Under the pieces are notes generated by a model. That model had not been told where the DNA came from. It searched no databases and saw only the letters and a program-made list of their open reading frames with translations. The position numbers and the translations under genes are program-made. A DNA stretch of 64,000 bases from Methylobacterium sp. Leaf117 (lineage in GTDB: Bacteria; Pseudomonadota; Alphaproteobacteria; Rhizobiales; Beijerinckiaceae): the NCBI RefSeq assembly GCF_001422985.1, contig NZ_LMNL01000004.1, forward strand, positions 3,518 to 67,517. Direction: 5' to 3'. The first letter of the stretch is position 1. The number at the start of each line of letters is the position of its first letter. This document shows, piece after piece, positions 28,794 to 37,983 of the stretch.

Positions 28794-28865
28794 CGAAGCC
28801 CGCGGCGGCGGCGGCTGGCAAGAGGGGCGATGCGGCGTGTCCCGCGTTATTCCGGCGCGCCGCCG

Positions 28866-29765
28866 TCAGGCGGGCGGGTGCGTCCGCATCCAGTGCTCGG
28901 CGATGTCGATGCGGCGGGCGACCCAGACCCGGTCGTGGGCGGCGATATGGTCGAGGAAGCGGACCAGGGCGCCGATCCGCCCCGGCCGGCCGACGAGCCG
29001 GCAATGCAGGCCCACCGACATCATCTTGGGCGCGTGCTCGCCCTCTTCATAGAGCGCATCGAAGGTGTCGCGCAGGTAGGTGAAGAGGTGGTCGCCGGTG
29101 TTGAAGCCCTGGATCGCCGCGCATTTCATGTCGTTGGCGTCGAGGGTGTAGGGCACCACGAGGCCCCGGCCGCTGGGCTCCGCGATCCAGTACGGCAGGT
29201 CGTCGGCGTACGAATCGGCGAGATAGGTCATCCCGGCCTCGATCCCGAGGTCGAGGGTGTGGGGCGAGGAGCGCCCGGTGTACCAGCCGCGCGGGCGCGC
29301 CCCGGTGAGATCGGTGTGGATGCGGATCGCCTCGTCCATGTGCGCCTTCTCCTCGGCGCGGGTGAAGTCGCGGTAGTCGATCCATTTCAGCCCGTGGCAG
29401 GCGATCTCCCAATCGGCCTCCCGCATGGCGGCGGCGATGTCGGGATGGCGGGCCAGCGCGGTGGCGACGGCGAACGCCGTCACGGGAATGTTGCGCGATC
29501 GGAACAGCCGCCACAGCCGCCAGAACCCGGCCCGCGCACCATACTCGAACAGCGATTCGAGGCTCATGTGACGCTGGCCCGGCCAGGGCTGCGCGCCGAC
29601 GAGCTCCGACAGGAAGGCCTCCGAGGCCGCATCCCCGTGCAGGATGCAGTTCTCGCCCCCCTCCTCGTAGTTGAGCACGATCTGCACCGCGATCCGCGCG
29701 TTGCCCGGCCAGTGCGGATGCGGCGGGGTGCGGCCGTAGCCGACGAGGTCGCGGGGATAGGTCAC
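28866..29765 (-). CDS. puuE: allantoinase PuuE
   Basis: A 299-residue allantoinase of the polysaccharide-deacetylase fold, unrelated to the amidohydrolase-type allantoinase. It has the PuuE signature at the start (Y-P-R-D-L-V-G-Y-G), E-E-G-G-E-N near residue 35, E-I-A-C-H-G-x-K-W-I-D-Y in the middle and [12 protein letters not shown] near the end. It hydrolyses S-allantoin to allantoate, the step after the uraD-uraH fusion. The start is GTG 29765 after AAGGG. It is divergent from urease, 219 bp apart. No allantoate-degrading enzyme follows it here. Confidence 0.93.
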   Translation of the reverse strand: MTYPRDLVGYGRTPPHPHWPGNARIAVQIVLNYEEGGENCILHGDAASEAFLSELVGAQPWPGQRHMSLESLFEYGARAGFWRLWRLFRSRNIPVTAFAVATALARHPDIAAAMREADWEIACHGLKWIDYRDFTRAEEKAHMDEAIRIHTDLTGARPRGWYTGRSSPHTLDLGIEAGMTYLADSYADDLPYWIAEPSGRGLVVPYTLDANDMKCAAIQGFNTGDHLFTYLRDTFDALYEEGEHAPKMMSVGLHCRLVGRPGRIGALVRFLDHIAAHDRVWVARRIDIAEHWMRTHPPA

Positions 29766-29984
29766 GGGGCCGGCCCTTGGCTTGGCGTGAGGATCGACTT
29801 CGCTGTTCGGCCGGGGAGGCGCCTGCTGTCAACCGGCTCGGGGTCCTTGCACTCGCGGCGCCGGAATGCATCCATGCGCGCCGCGCTGACTGCGGCGAGC
29901 TTGCCGCGCCGAACCCTCACCGCGCACGGTCCTTGCCTTCACCGGCGGCTGACCGGCCCGCGCCCAACCCCCGAGGTCTCTCCC

Positions 29985-30605
29985 GTGCTCCTGACCCCTC
30001 GCGAAAAGGACAAGCTCCTCCTCGCCATGGCCGCGCAGGTGGCCCGCAACCGGCTCGGCCGGGGCGTGAAGCTGAATTACCCGGAGGCGGTGGCGCTGAT
30101 CAGCGACTTTGTGGTCGAGGGCGCGCGGGACGGGCGCTCGGTCTCGGAGCTGATGCAGGCCGGCGGGCACGTGCTCACCGCCGAGCAGTGCATGGACGGC
30201 GTGCCCGAGATGATCCACGACATCCAGGTCGAGGCGACCTTCCCGGACGGGACTAAGCTCGTCACCGTGCACCACCCGATCCGGGGCGCGGCCTCGGCGG
30301 AGGTGCCCGGCACCGTGACCACCCTGCCCGGCGAGATCGTGTTCAACGAAGGTGCGCCCCGGACCCTGGTGACGGTCTCGAATGTCGGCGACCGGCCGAT
30401 CCAGGTCGGCTCGCACTACCACTTCTACGAGGTCAATCCCGGCCTGACCTTCGACCGCGAGGCGGCGCGCGGCCAGCGCCTCGACATCGCCCCCGGCACG
30501 GCGGTGCGCTTCGAGCCCGGCGTGACCCGCGAGGTCGTGCTGGTGCCGCTCGGCGGAAACCGCACCGTGTACGGGTTCCGCGGCGACGTGATGGGAGCGC
30601 TCTGA
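29985..30605 (+). CDS. urease gamma-beta fusion subunit
   Basis: A 206-residue fusion of UreA (residues about 1-100, starting [12 protein letters not shown] and containing [12 protein letters not shown]) and UreB (about 106-206, starting with P-G-E-I-V-F-N-E-G and ending [11 protein letters not shown]). Fusion of these two structural subunits occurs in some proteobacteria and in Helicobacter. Start is GTG 29985; no ATG fits the conserved N-terminus. It lies four bases before ureC. Together with UreC it forms the nickel urease that splits urea to ammonia and carbamate. Confidence 0.95.
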   Translation: MLLTPREKDKLLLAMAAQVARNRLGRGVKLNYPEAVALISDFVVEGARDGRSVSELMQAGGHVLTAEQCMDGVPEMIHDIQVEATFPDGTKLVTVHHPIRGAASAEVPGTVTTLPGEIVFNEGAPRTLVTVSNVGDRPIQVGSHYHFYEVNPGLTFDREAARGQRLDIAPGTAVRFEPGVTREVVLVPLGGNRTVYGFRGDVMGAL

Positions 30606-30609
30606 CACC

Positions 30610-32337
30610 ATGGCCAACATGCCCCCTCGCGCCGCCCTGCCCCGGGCCGCCTATGCCGACATGTTCGGCCCGACCACGGGCGACCGCATCCGGCTCGCCG
30701 ACACGTCCCTCGTGATCGAGGTCGAGCGCGACCACACCACCTATGGCGAGGAGGTGAAGTTCGGCGGCGGCAAGGTGATTCGCGACGGCATGGGGCAATC
30801 CCAGGTCACCAACCAGGACGGGGCGGTGGACACCGTCATCACCAACGCGGTGGTCCTCGACCATTGGGGCGTGGTGAAGTGCGACGTCGGGATCGTGAAG
30901 GGCCGGATCGCCAAGCTCGGCAAGGCCGGCAACCCGGATATCCAGCCCGGCGTCGACATCGTCGTCGGCCCCGGCACGGAGGTAATCGCCGGCGAGGGCA
31001 AGATCCTCACGGCCGGCGGGTTCGACAGCCACATCCACTACATCTGCCCGCAGCAGATCGACGAGGCCCTGTGCTCCGGCATCACCACCATGCTGGGCGG
31101 TGGCACCGGGCCGGCGCACGGCACCTTCGCCACCACCTGCACCCCCGGGCCGTGGCACCTCGCCCGAATGATCGAGGCGGCGGATGCCTTCCCGATGAAC
31201 CTCGCCTTCGCGGGCAAGGGCAACGCGGCGCGGCCCGAGAGCCTGGTGGAGATGGTCCGCGCCGGGGCCTGCGCGCTGAAGCTGCACGAGGATTGGGGGA
31301 CCACGCCCCAGGCCATCGACACCTGCCTCACCGTCGCCGACCTCCACGACGTGCAGGTGATGATCCACTCCGACACGCTCAACGAATCCGGCTTCGTCGA
31401 GGACACGATCCGGGCCTTCGCGGGGCGGACCATCCACGCCTTCCACACCGAGGGGGCGGGCGGCGGCCACGCGCCGGACATCATCAAGGTGGCGGGGCTG
31501 GCCAACGTGCTGCCGTCCTCGACCAACCCGACGCGGCCCTACACGAAGAACACCATCGACGAGCATCTCGACATGCTGATGGTGTGCCACCACCTCGACC
31601 CGGCCATCCCGGAGGACCTCGCCTTCGCGGAGAGCCGCATCCGGCGCGAGACCATCGCGGCCGAGGACATCCTGCACGACATCGGCGCGCTCTCGATGAT
31701 GTCCTCGGACAGCCAGGCCATGGGCCGGGTCGGCGAGGTCGTCATCCGCACCTGGCAGACGGCCGACAAGATGAAGCGCCAGCGCGGCGCCCTGCCGGGC
31801 GACACCTCCGGCAACGACAACCTGCGCGCCCGCCGCTACGTGGCCAAGTACACCATCAACCCGGCCATCGCGCACGGCGTCTCGGGCCAGATCGGCTCGG
31901 TGGAGCCGGGCAAGCTCGCCGATCTCGTCCTGTGGAATCCGGCCTTCTTCGGGGTGAAGCCCGATCTCGTCATCAAGGGCGGGGCCATCGCCACCGCCCC
32001 GATGGGCGACCCCAACGCCTCGATCCCGACGCCGCAGCCGGTGCATTATCGGCCGATGTTCGGGGCCTACGGCCGGGTGCCCTTCGCCACCGCCCTGACC
32101 TTCGTGTCGAAGGCGGCGATCGAGGATGGCCTGGGCGAGAGGCTGGGGGTGCAGAAGCGCCTCGTCGCCGTCGAGAACGTGCGCGGCGGCATCTCGAAGA
32201 AGAGCATGATCCTCAACGACGCCACCCCACACATCGAGGTCGACCCCGAGACCTACGACGTCCGCGCCGACGGCGAACTCCTGGTCTGCGAGCCCGCCGA
32301 GGTGCTGCCGATGGCGCAGCGCTACTTCCTGTTTTGA
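30610..32337 (+). CDS. ureC: urease alpha subunit
   Basis: A 575-residue catalytic subunit. All nickel-site residues are visible: His141 and His143 (S-H-I-H-Y), the carbamylated Lys224 (A-L-K-L-H-E-D-W-G), His253 (M-I-H-S-D-T), His279 (A-F-H-T-E-G) and the flap Cys326-His327 (M-V-C-H-H-L-D). It hydrolyses urea from purine breakdown or other sources. Length and motifs are normal. A DUF29 gene separates it from ureE, the one unusual point in the operon. Confidence 0.97.
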   Translation: MANMPPRAALPRAAYADMFGPTTGDRIRLADTSLVIEVERDHTTYGEEVKFGGGKVIRDGMGQSQVTNQDGAVDTVITNAVVLDHWGVVKCDVGIVKGRIAKLGKAGNPDIQPGVDIVVGPGTEVIAGEGKILTAGGFDSHIHYICPQQIDEALCSGITTMLGGGTGPAHGTFATTCTPGPWHLARMIEAADAFPMNLAFAGKGNAARPESLVEMVRAGACALKLHEDWGTTPQAIDTCLTVADLHDVQVMIHSDTLNESGFVEDTIRAFAGRTIHAFHTEGAGGGHAPDIIKVAGLANVLPSSTNPTRPYTKNTIDEHLDMLMVCHHLDPAIPEDLAFAESRIRRETIAAEDILHDIGALSMMSSDSQAMGRVGEVVIRTWQTADKMKRQRGALPGDTSGNDNLRARRYVAKYTINPAIAHGVSGQIGSVEPGKLADLVLWNPAFFGVKPDLVIKGGAIATAPMGDPNASIPTPQPVHYRPMFGAYGRVPFATALTFVSKAAIEDGLGERLGVQKRLVAVENVRGGISKKSMILNDATPHIEVDPETYDVRADGELLVCEPAEVLPMAQRYFLF

Positions 32338-32370
32338 GGTAGGATGCGGTCGACGCGCGCGGAGTCCCAC

Positions 32371-32898
32371 ATGTCCAAGGCGGCCCTCAGCCCATCCCAG
32401 GGGCACGACCTCTACGAGACCGACCTCTACCTGTGGACGCAGGATCAGGCCGCCCTTCTGCGCACGGGGGGGCGGCAAGCCGGTGGCCAGCAAGCCGGCG
32501 ACCAGCAAGCCAGCGACCGGCACCGCATCGACTGGTACCATCTTGCCGAGGAAATCGAGAGCTTGGGTGGATCCCAAAAATCCGAGATCCGGAACCGCCT
32601 CGCCGTGCTGCTCCAGCACCTGCTGAAATGGGAATTCCAGCCGGACCATCGGAAATACGGCTGGCGCGCCTCGATGGTCGAGCAGCGTCTCCAGATCGAA
32701 GGTCTTCTCGATGTCAGCCCGAGCCTCCGGGCTTGGCCGGAGAGGGTCCTGGCCAAGGCCTATCACCTGGCGCGCGTCCGCGCGGCGAGCGAGACCGGGC
32801 TGGCGGAACAGACATTTCCGCAGGCCTGTCCCTACACCCTGGCGCAGATCCTGGACGACAGCTTCTATCCCGGCCCTCTCGAGCCTCGCTTCACCTGA
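32371..32898 (+). CDS. DUF29 family protein inside urease operon
   Basis: A 175-residue protein with the DUF29 pattern: [13 protein letters not shown] at the N-terminus, [24 protein letters not shown] and the [14 protein letters not shown] end. Such proteins are common in Methylobacterium and cyanobacteria, usually in many copies and without known function. A repeat-coded insert ([15 protein letters not shown]) lies at about residues 34-49, between the first and second conserved blocks, where other members have only a few residues. I use ATG 32371 (GGAG six bases upstream) over ATG 32344. It sits 33 bp after ureC and 49 bp before ureE. Confidence 0.8.
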   Translation: MSKAALSPSQGHDLYETDLYLWTQDQAALLRTGGRQAGGQQAGDQQASDRHRIDWYHLAEEIESLGGSQKSEIRNRLAVLLQHLLKWEFQPDHRKYGWRASMVEQRLQIEGLLDVSPSLRAWPERVLAKAYHLARVRAASETGLAEQTFPQACPYTLAQILDDSFYPGPLEPRFT

Positions 32899-32947
32899 TG
32901 AACTCTGCCGATCCCGTGACCACCTGCACCGTATCGTCCCACGCCCC

Positions 32948-33475
32948 ATGATCCGCGCCACCCACGTCCAGCGCCGCGATGCCCTGTCCGGCGAGATCGT
33001 CGATCGCATCGTCCTCGACCATGGCGACCGGCACCGCCGGCGTATGGCGATGCGCGCCGCGGGCGGGCTGTCCTTCCTGCTCGACCTGCCCGAGCCGACC
33101 GTCCTCGACGACGGCGACGCCCTGGTGCTGCAGGATGGCCGGCTGGTCTGGGTCGAGGCCGCGCCGGAGCCGCTGCTGGAGATCCGGGCGGCCGACGATC
33201 ACGCCCTCAAGCGCCTGATCTGGCACATCGGCAACCGGCATATCCCGGCCGAGATCGGCACCGACGCGGTCTATATCGGCTTCGACCACGTGCTCGCCGA
33301 GATGGTGCGTGGACTGGGCGGCAGCGCCGAACCGGTCCAGCGCCCGTTCCGGCCGGAGGGCGGCGCCTATGCGGGCGAGGCCGCAAGTCAGCATCACCAC
33401 GCCCACCATCATGGTCACCACCCGCACGACCACTTGCACGACCACTTGCACGACCATCCGCACGCTCATGATTGA
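32948..33475 (+). CDS. ureE: urease accessory nickel-binding protein UreE
   Basis: A 175-residue nickel metallochaperone. Residues 1-75 form the UreE N-domain ([11 protein letters not shown]), the central metal-site segment [12 protein letters not shown] is present, and the last 25 residues are histidine-rich with H-D-H-L repeats for nickel storage. The tail is coded by a 12-bp tandem repeat. It overlaps ureF by 8 bp. It hands nickel to the UreG-UreF complex during urease activation. Confidence 0.92.
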   Translation: MIRATHVQRRDALSGEIVDRIVLDHGDRHRRRMAMRAAGGLSFLLDLPEPTVLDDGDALVLQDGRLVWVEAAPEPLLEIRAADDHALKRLIWHIGNRHIPAEIGTDAVYIGFDHVLAEMVRGLGGSAEPVQRPFRPEGGAYAGEAASQHHHAHHHGHHPHDHLHDHLHDHPHAHD

Positions 33476-34142
33476 GGCCCTGCGCCTGATGGCGTGGCTG
33501 TCGCCGGGCTATCCGGTGGGGGCCTACGCCTATTCGCACGGGCTCGAGGGCGCGGTGGAGAGCGGCGAGGTCGGCGACGAGGCCTCGCTGACGGATTGGC
33601 TCGCCGACGTGCTCGAGCACGGCTCGGGCCGCAACGACCTCATCCTCCTGGCCGAAGCCCATGCGGCGGCGTCGGCCGGAGACGCGCCGAGGCTGTCCGA
33701 GGTCAACGACCTCGCCCTGGCCCTGGCCCCCTCGCGCGAACTGCACCTGGAGACGAGCCAGCAGGGCCGCAGCTTCCTCGACGCCACCGTGGCGGCCTGG
33801 GGCACGCCGGGCCTCGATCGCCTCGCCGCGGGCCTGCCCGGCGCGGTCGCCTACCCCGTCGCCGTCGGGCTCGCGGCCGGCGCCCACCGCATGGCCCTGG
33901 CGCCGGTGCTGGCCGGGTTCGGCCTCGCCTTCCTGCAGAACCTGGTCTCGGCGGCCCTGCGCTGCGCGCCCATCGGCCAGAGCGCCGGCACGCGGATCGT
34001 CGCCGCCCTGACGCCGCGGGTGACGGCGCTCGCCGTCACCATTCCGGCGCTCACCCGCGACGATCTCGGCAGCGCCACCCTGAATCTCGACCTCGGCTCG
34101 TTCCGGCACGAGACCCAGTATTCCCGGATCTTCCGGTCCTGA
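33468..34142 (+). CDS. ureF: urease accessory protein UreF
   Basis: A 224-residue all-helical accessory protein. The family start [19 protein letters not shown] and the later E-T-S-Q-Q-G-R-S-F and Y-P-V-A-V-G-L-A-A segments are clear. UreF assists GTP-dependent carbamylation and nickel insertion with UreG and UreD/UreH. ATG 33468 overlaps ureE. Its usual partner UreD is not found in the window. Confidence 0.93.
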   Translation: MIEALRLMAWLSPGYPVGAYAYSHGLEGAVESGEVGDEASLTDWLADVLEHGSGRNDLILLAEAHAAASAGDAPRLSEVNDLALALAPSRELHLETSQQGRSFLDATVAAWGTPGLDRLAAGLPGAVAYPVAVGLAAGAHRMALAPVLAGFGLAFLQNLVSAALRCAPIGQSAGTRIVAALTPRVTALAVTIPALTRDDLGSATLNLDLGSFRHETQYSRIFRS

Positions 34143-34165
34143 GCCCCCCGCATGAGGAATGTGCG

Positions 34166-34783
34166 ATGACGTCTCTCAACGGCCCGCTTCGCGTCGGCAT
34201 CGGCGGCCCCGTCGGCTCCGGCAAGACGGCCCTGATGGAGCAACTGTGCAAGCGCTTCCGCGACACGTACGAAATCTGCGCCATCACCAACGACATCTAC
34301 ACCAAGGAGGATGCCCGCCTCCTCACCGTGGCCGGCGCCCTGCCCGAGGAGCGGATCATGGGCGTCGAGACCGGCGGCTGTCCGCACACGGCCATTCGCG
34401 AGGATGCCTCGATCAATCTCGCGGCGGTGGCGGAGATGCGCCGGCGTTTCCCGAAGCTCGACCTGATCCTGATCGAGTCGGGCGGCGACAACCTCGCGGC
34501 GACCTTCTCGCCGGAACTCGCCGACCTGACCCTCTACGTCATCGACGTGGCGGGCGGCGAGAAGATCCCCCGCAAGGGCGGCCCCGGCATCACCCGCTCG
34601 GATCTTCTGATCGTCAACAAGACCGACCTCGCGCCCCTGGTCGGCGCCGATCTCGGCATCATGGAATCGGACACGAAGCGGATGCGCGGCACCCGGCCCT
34701 ACGTGTTCTCGTCCCTGCGCGACGGCCACGGGGCGGACGCCATCGCGCGCTTCGTGGTGGAGGCCGGCGGGCTGAACGCCTGA
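34166..34783 (+). CDS. ureG: urease accessory GTPase UreG
   Basis: A 205-residue SIMIBI-class GTPase. The P-loop GPVGSGKT is at residues 14-21; [18 protein letters not shown] and N-K-T-D-L-A give the switch, metal (Cys-Pro-His) and guanine-specificity motifs. It couples GTP hydrolysis to nickel insertion into urease. GAGGAAT lies before ATG 34166. It is the last recognisable gene of the operon, 23 bp after ureF. Confidence 0.95.
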   Translation: MTSLNGPLRVGIGGPVGSGKTALMEQLCKRFRDTYEICAITNDIYTKEDARLLTVAGALPEERIMGVETGGCPHTAIREDASINLAAVAEMRRRFPKLDLILIESGGDNLAATFSPELADLTLYVIDVAGGEKIPRKGGPGITRSDLLIVNKTDLAPLVGADLGIMESDTKRMRGTRPYVFSSLRDGHGADAIARFVVEAGGLNA

Positions 34784-34807
34784 GCGGCCTTCTTCGGACG
34801 GACCGTC

Positions 34808-34987
34808 CTAAGACCGGCCCACCGGCGCCCTGGTCCCGGCCGACGTTCGTGCAGGCGACGCGGTGCGGAGGCGGTGGACCTGCCAGGTCAGCATCATGCT
34901 GGCCACCATCAGGGCGGCATGCAGCAGGTGGAGCAGAACGGGCGTCTCGTGCAGCGTGTCTGGCATCGGCGGGACCTGCGGGCGCAT
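34808..34987 (-). CDS. small membrane protein, 59 residues
   Basis: A short leftward frame with strong G/C third-position bias, one hydrophobic helix (about residues 17-35, L-L-H-L-L-H-A-A-L-M-V-A-S-M-M-L) and a basic tail (R-L-R-T, A-R-T). This is a typical bitopic small-protein layout. ATG 34987 gives 59 residues; a second ATG at 34966 gives 52. It lies just past ureG, converging with it. No homology is recognised and expression is unproven. Confidence 0.4.
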   Translation of the reverse strand: MRPQVPPMPDTLHETPVLLHLLHAALMVASMMLTWQVHRLRTASPARTSAGTRAPVGRS

Positions 34988-35075
34988 CCGGCGCGCCGGG
35001 AGCCGAGGCGTGCAACAAGCGGGCCAGACGTCCCCGCTCGGAAGGCCGGTCCCGCTTCAGGAACCCGGATCCGGC

Positions 35076-36302
35076 TCAGGAAGCCGGCTGCAGAGCCGCT
35101 CCCCGGGGCGCTACGTCCGGCGCCTCGAACGCCTTCGCCGAGACCAGGCGCGTCAGGACCGCGAGCAGGTCGGTCTGGGTGACGATTCCGAGGATGCGGT
35201 CGTCCGGAGCGGTAACCACCACCGCATGGCTATGGCCGTTGGTGAGGACCTCGACCAGGCTGAGCACCGGCGCGTCCGGCTCGGCCGTCCGCGCCTCCGA
35301 CATCACCCGCGCCAGCTCCGGCACGGGATTTTGCCCCGAACGCCCCTCGCTCCGCAGCGACAGCTCGCGCAGACCGACCGTGCCGACGAGCTGGCCGGAT
35401 TCCGACACCACCGGCAGCGTCCGGATGTTGTGCCGGAGCAGCAGGTCGCGGGCTCGCTCGGGCGATTCGTGCAGGCCGAGGGTGATCACGTCGCGGGACA
35501 TCACCGCCCCGCAGGTCAGGGTTCCGTGGGTCCTCTGCAGGGCCTGGGCCTCGACCTCCCGCAGCAGACGGTCGAGGTCGGTGCGGTCGATGTCGAGGGT
35601 TTCGTTGAGGGTCAGCAGCGCCGCGTCGACGTCCCGGACGTTGAAGCCCACCCGCACCGGGGCGGGCGCGTCGGCGGTGCCGTGCGGGTTGACCGGGGTG
35701 GCGGGTGCGACGTGCGGATAGGTCCGCCCCGAGACCCGATGGAAGGCGATGCCGAGCCCGACCAGGATGAGGGAGTTGAGGCAGACCGGGACGAACGGGA
35801 ACAGGAAGCCGGACGAGGCGATGGCGGGGCCGCCGATCAGGGCGGTCAGGGCGGCGGCTCCGCCGGGCGGATGCAGGCAGCGGGTGAACGACATCACGGC
35901 GATGGCCAGCGAGACGCCGACCCCGATGGCCAGGACCGGGTTGGAGATGAAATGCGCGGCCGTGACGCCGATCAGGGCCGAGATCGTATTGCCGCCGATG
36001 ATCGGCCAGGGCTGGGCCAGGGGGCTGGCCGGTACGGCGAAGAGCAGCACCGCCGTCGCGCCCATGGGCGCGACGATCAGGGGGATGTGCGGCCCCTCCC
36101 CGACGATCCAGCCGCTGACGAGCCCCGTGAGGGCGATGCCGATGAGCGCGCCGAGGCAGCCGATCAGCCGCTCGCGCAGGGTCGCGCCGGCCAGGATCGG
36201 CCGGAACACCCGGGCGCTCAGGGATGATCCGAGAGGAACGCCGGCAGGGACACCACCGACAGGGATTCCGGTCCGGCGTTCAGGGCCAACCCCATGCGAC
36301 AT
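35076..36302 (-). CDS. HPP-family membrane protein with CBS domains
   Basis: A 408-residue inner-membrane protein. The first half has about four to five hydrophobic spans and the HPP motif (C-L-H-P-P-G-G-A-A-A-L) around residue 145; C-L-G-A-L-I-G-I-A and P-M-G-A-T-A-V-L-L-F precede it. The second half is two CBS modules (V-M-S-R-D-V-I-T-L, T-L-P-V-V-S and G-I-V-T-Q-T-D-L-L), which usually bind adenine nucleotides. HPP proteins have been linked to nitrite transport in plastids, but bacterial roles are mostly unknown. The start is uncertain: ATG 36302 (GGGGTG upstream) or ATG 36347. It faces the same way as the molybdo-oxidoreductase gene but is separated by 180 bp with hairpins. Confidence 0.85.
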   Translation of the reverse strand: MSHGVGPERRTGIPVGGVPAGVPLGSSLSARVFRPILAGATLRERLIGCLGALIGIALTGLVSGWIVGEGPHIPLIVAPMGATAVLLFAVPASPLAQPWPIIGGNTISALIGVTAAHFISNPVLAIGVGVSLAIAVMSFTRCLHPPGGAAALTALIGGPAIASSGFLFPFVPVCLNSLILVGLGIAFHRVSGRTYPHVAPATPVNPHGTADAPAPVRVGFNVRDVDAALLTLNETLDIDRTDLDRLLREVEAQALQRTHGTLTCGAVMSRDVITLGLHESPERARDLLLRHNIRTLPVVSESGQLVGTVGLRELSLRSEGRSGQNPVPELARVMSEARTAEPDAPVLSLVEVLTNGHSHAVVVTAPDDRILGIVTQTDLLAVLTRLVSAKAFEAPDVAPRGAALQPAS

Positions 36303-36430
36303 CTGACACCCCACATTCTCGCGCCGTCCGCCTTCAGGGTCGGCCATCGCCGACGATGCGGGTAGGCATCTCTGGTATACCAGCGAAAAACTGACAGACC
36401 GGCTCCGAAAATGCAACGCGCTTGGGCAGA

Positions 36431-36474
36431 ATGCCTGCCATGAAGGCAGAGCCTTATGCCTGCCATGAAGGCAG
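36431..36474. repeat. two copies of a 19-bp self-complementary repeat
   Basis: ATGCCTGCCATGAAGGCAG occurs at 36431-36449 and again at 36456-36474. Each copy folds as CTGCC-x-GGCAG. On the minus strand these follow the molybdo-oxidoreductase stop by 12 and 37 bp, so they may act as tandem transcription-end or mRNA-protecting hairpins. Confidence 0.7.
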
Positions 36475-36485
36475 GTTCTTCGGCT

Positions 36486-37226
36486 TCAGATGCCCGCGTA
36501 CCAGGGGAATCCGAGTTCGGCGACCATGCTGCCGCGACCCTGGCCGAGGCCGTCGACCCGGTCCACCGCCTCGATCGCGCTGAGATATTTCAGGCTCTTG
36601 TAGCCGAGCTGGCGTTCCACCCGCAGGCGGACCGGGGCGCCGTGCGCCACCGGCAGGGGGGCGTCGTTCATGCCGTAGGCCAGGATAGTCTGCGGATGGA
36701 GGGCATCGAACAGGTCGTAGCTGTCCCACCAGCCATCGACGCTGCGCACCACGATGAAGCGGGCCTCCGGCTTCAGGCCCACCGTGGCGAGCAGGTGGGC
36801 CAGCGGCACGCCCGTCCACTTGGCGATGGCCGACCAGCCCTGCTCGCAGGCGTGGAGGGTGATCTGTGCCCGGGCCGGCATCGCCCGGAGGTCGGCGAGG
36901 GAGAACGCGCCCGGGCGCTCGACGAGGCCGCCGACCGGGAGCCGCCAATCCGTGAATCCGAGGGCCTTGGAGCGCCGGTAATCGGAATGGTCCGGGTCCG
37001 TGGTGTTGATGGTCGGGAACACCGCCGAGATCGCCTCCGGCCCGAACTCGCGCACCAGGGGCTGGTGGCGCTGGAGCCAGCGCTGGACCGCGAAGGTCAG
37101 GCCGTTGCTCCAGTCGTAGGGGGTGGCGAGCCGCGACAGGGCCGGCGCCTCGCAGCCGCCGAGCAGCCCGGCGCCCAGCAGCGTGCCCGAACCGGCGAGG
37201 AGGCGGCGGCGCGAGAGGTCACGCAT
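36486..37226 (-). CDS. molybdopterin oxidoreductase, sulfite-oxidase fold
   Basis: A 246-residue periplasmic oxidoreductase. The N-terminus has a twin-arginine motif (S-R-R-R-L-L) followed by a hydrophobic stretch and a lipobox-like L-L-G-G-C at residue 25, so it is probably Tat-exported and perhaps lipid-anchored. The core has the sulfite-oxidase-family Mo region with the cysteine ligand in L-H-A-C-E-Q-G-W and D-G-W-W-D-S-Y-D. Related proteins are MsrP (methionine sulfoxide reductase) and YedY. It overlaps the membrane cytochrome gene by 8 bp, its likely electron donor or acceptor. Substrate unknown. Confidence 0.85.
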   Translation of the reverse strand: MRDLSRRRLLAGSGTLLGAGLLGGCEAPALSRLATPYDWSNGLTFAVQRWLQRHQPLVREFGPEAISAVFPTINTTDPDHSDYRRSKALGFTDWRLPVGGLVERPGAFSLADLRAMPARAQITLHACEQGWSAIAKWTGVPLAHLLATVGLKPEARFIVVRSVDGWWDSYDLFDALHPQTILAYGMNDAPLPVAHGAPVRLRVERQLGYKSLKYLSAIEAVDRVDGLGQGRGSMVAELGFPWYAGI

Positions 37227-37983
37227 CGGGGGGCTCCGCAGCAGGAATTCGGGAAGGAACTCGGGAAGGAACTCGGGAATCGTCTCCGGGAACGCGGAAG
37301 CGTCCGGTGATCATCGAGCGCATCAGGTTGCCGGCCCCGCCGACGAAGACCTGGGCCACGTGCACCACCAGGAACGCCACCAGCAGGCAGGCGGTGAGGA
37401 AATGCAGCGTGCGCGCCGATTGCCGGCCGCCGAACAGGGTGAACAGCTCCGGATAGGCGGCCGTGACGCCCGGCGACATGGTCAGCCCGGTGAGCACCAT
37501 CAGGGGAAACAGGCCGAACAGCACCGCCAGGTAGGCGAACTTCTGCAGGGCGTTGTAGCGCAGGGCCTCGCGGCCGCGCGCCGGCCGGAGGCGGACATGG
37601 TCGGCGATCTCGCGGGCGAGGTGGCGCGGAGCGAGCTGGTCCCGGTCGGGGACGAGGTCTCGGGCGAAGTGGCCGCCCACGAAGGCGACGATGCCGTAGA
37701 CGATCCCGTTGAGCACCAGCACCCAGGCGGCGAGGAAGTGCAGGTTGCGGCCCCAGCCCGTCTGTTCGAGGTTGACCGGCAGCGGCAGGTCGAGGGCGGC
37801 CGGCGCCCCGTTGGCCCCGGTCTCGCCCCAGAACAGGCGCGGCAGGGCGAGCAGGATCGCGACGCCGCTGACCAGCAGGGCCAGGAACGCGGCGGCATTG
37901 AGCCAGTGGGTCAGCCGCACCCAGGCGGCGTGGCGATGGACCAGGGACGGGTCCGGAGCCTCTGCCGGGGGCGCCCGCCTCAC
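37219..37983 (-). CDS. membrane cytochrome b (b561 / thiosulfate reductase type)
   Basis: A 254-residue inner-membrane protein with about four to five spans. It has the di-haem b pattern: H-x-x-A-W-V-R-L-T-H-W-L-N-A near the start, H-F-L-A-A-W-V-L-V-L-N-G in the second span and L-H-F-L-T-A-C-L-L-V-A-F-L-V-V-H-V near the end. It should pass electrons between the quinone pool and the molybdo-enzyme encoded next. Start is GTG 37983, overlapping the methyltransferase stop. The tail has a R-V-P-S repeat coded by a 12-bp tandem repeat. Confidence 0.85.
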   Translation of the reverse strand: MRRAPPAEAPDPSLVHRHAAWVRLTHWLNAAAFLALLVSGVAILLALPRLFWGETGANGAPAALDLPLPVNLEQTGWGRNLHFLAAWVLVLNGIVYGIVAFVGGHFARDLVPDRDQLAPRHLAREIADHVRLRPARGREALRYNALQKFAYLAVLFGLFPLMVLTGLTMSPGVTAAYPELFTLFGGRQSARTLHFLTACLLVAFLVVHVAQVFVGGAGNLMRSMITGRFRVPGDDSRVPSRVPSRIPAAEPPDA

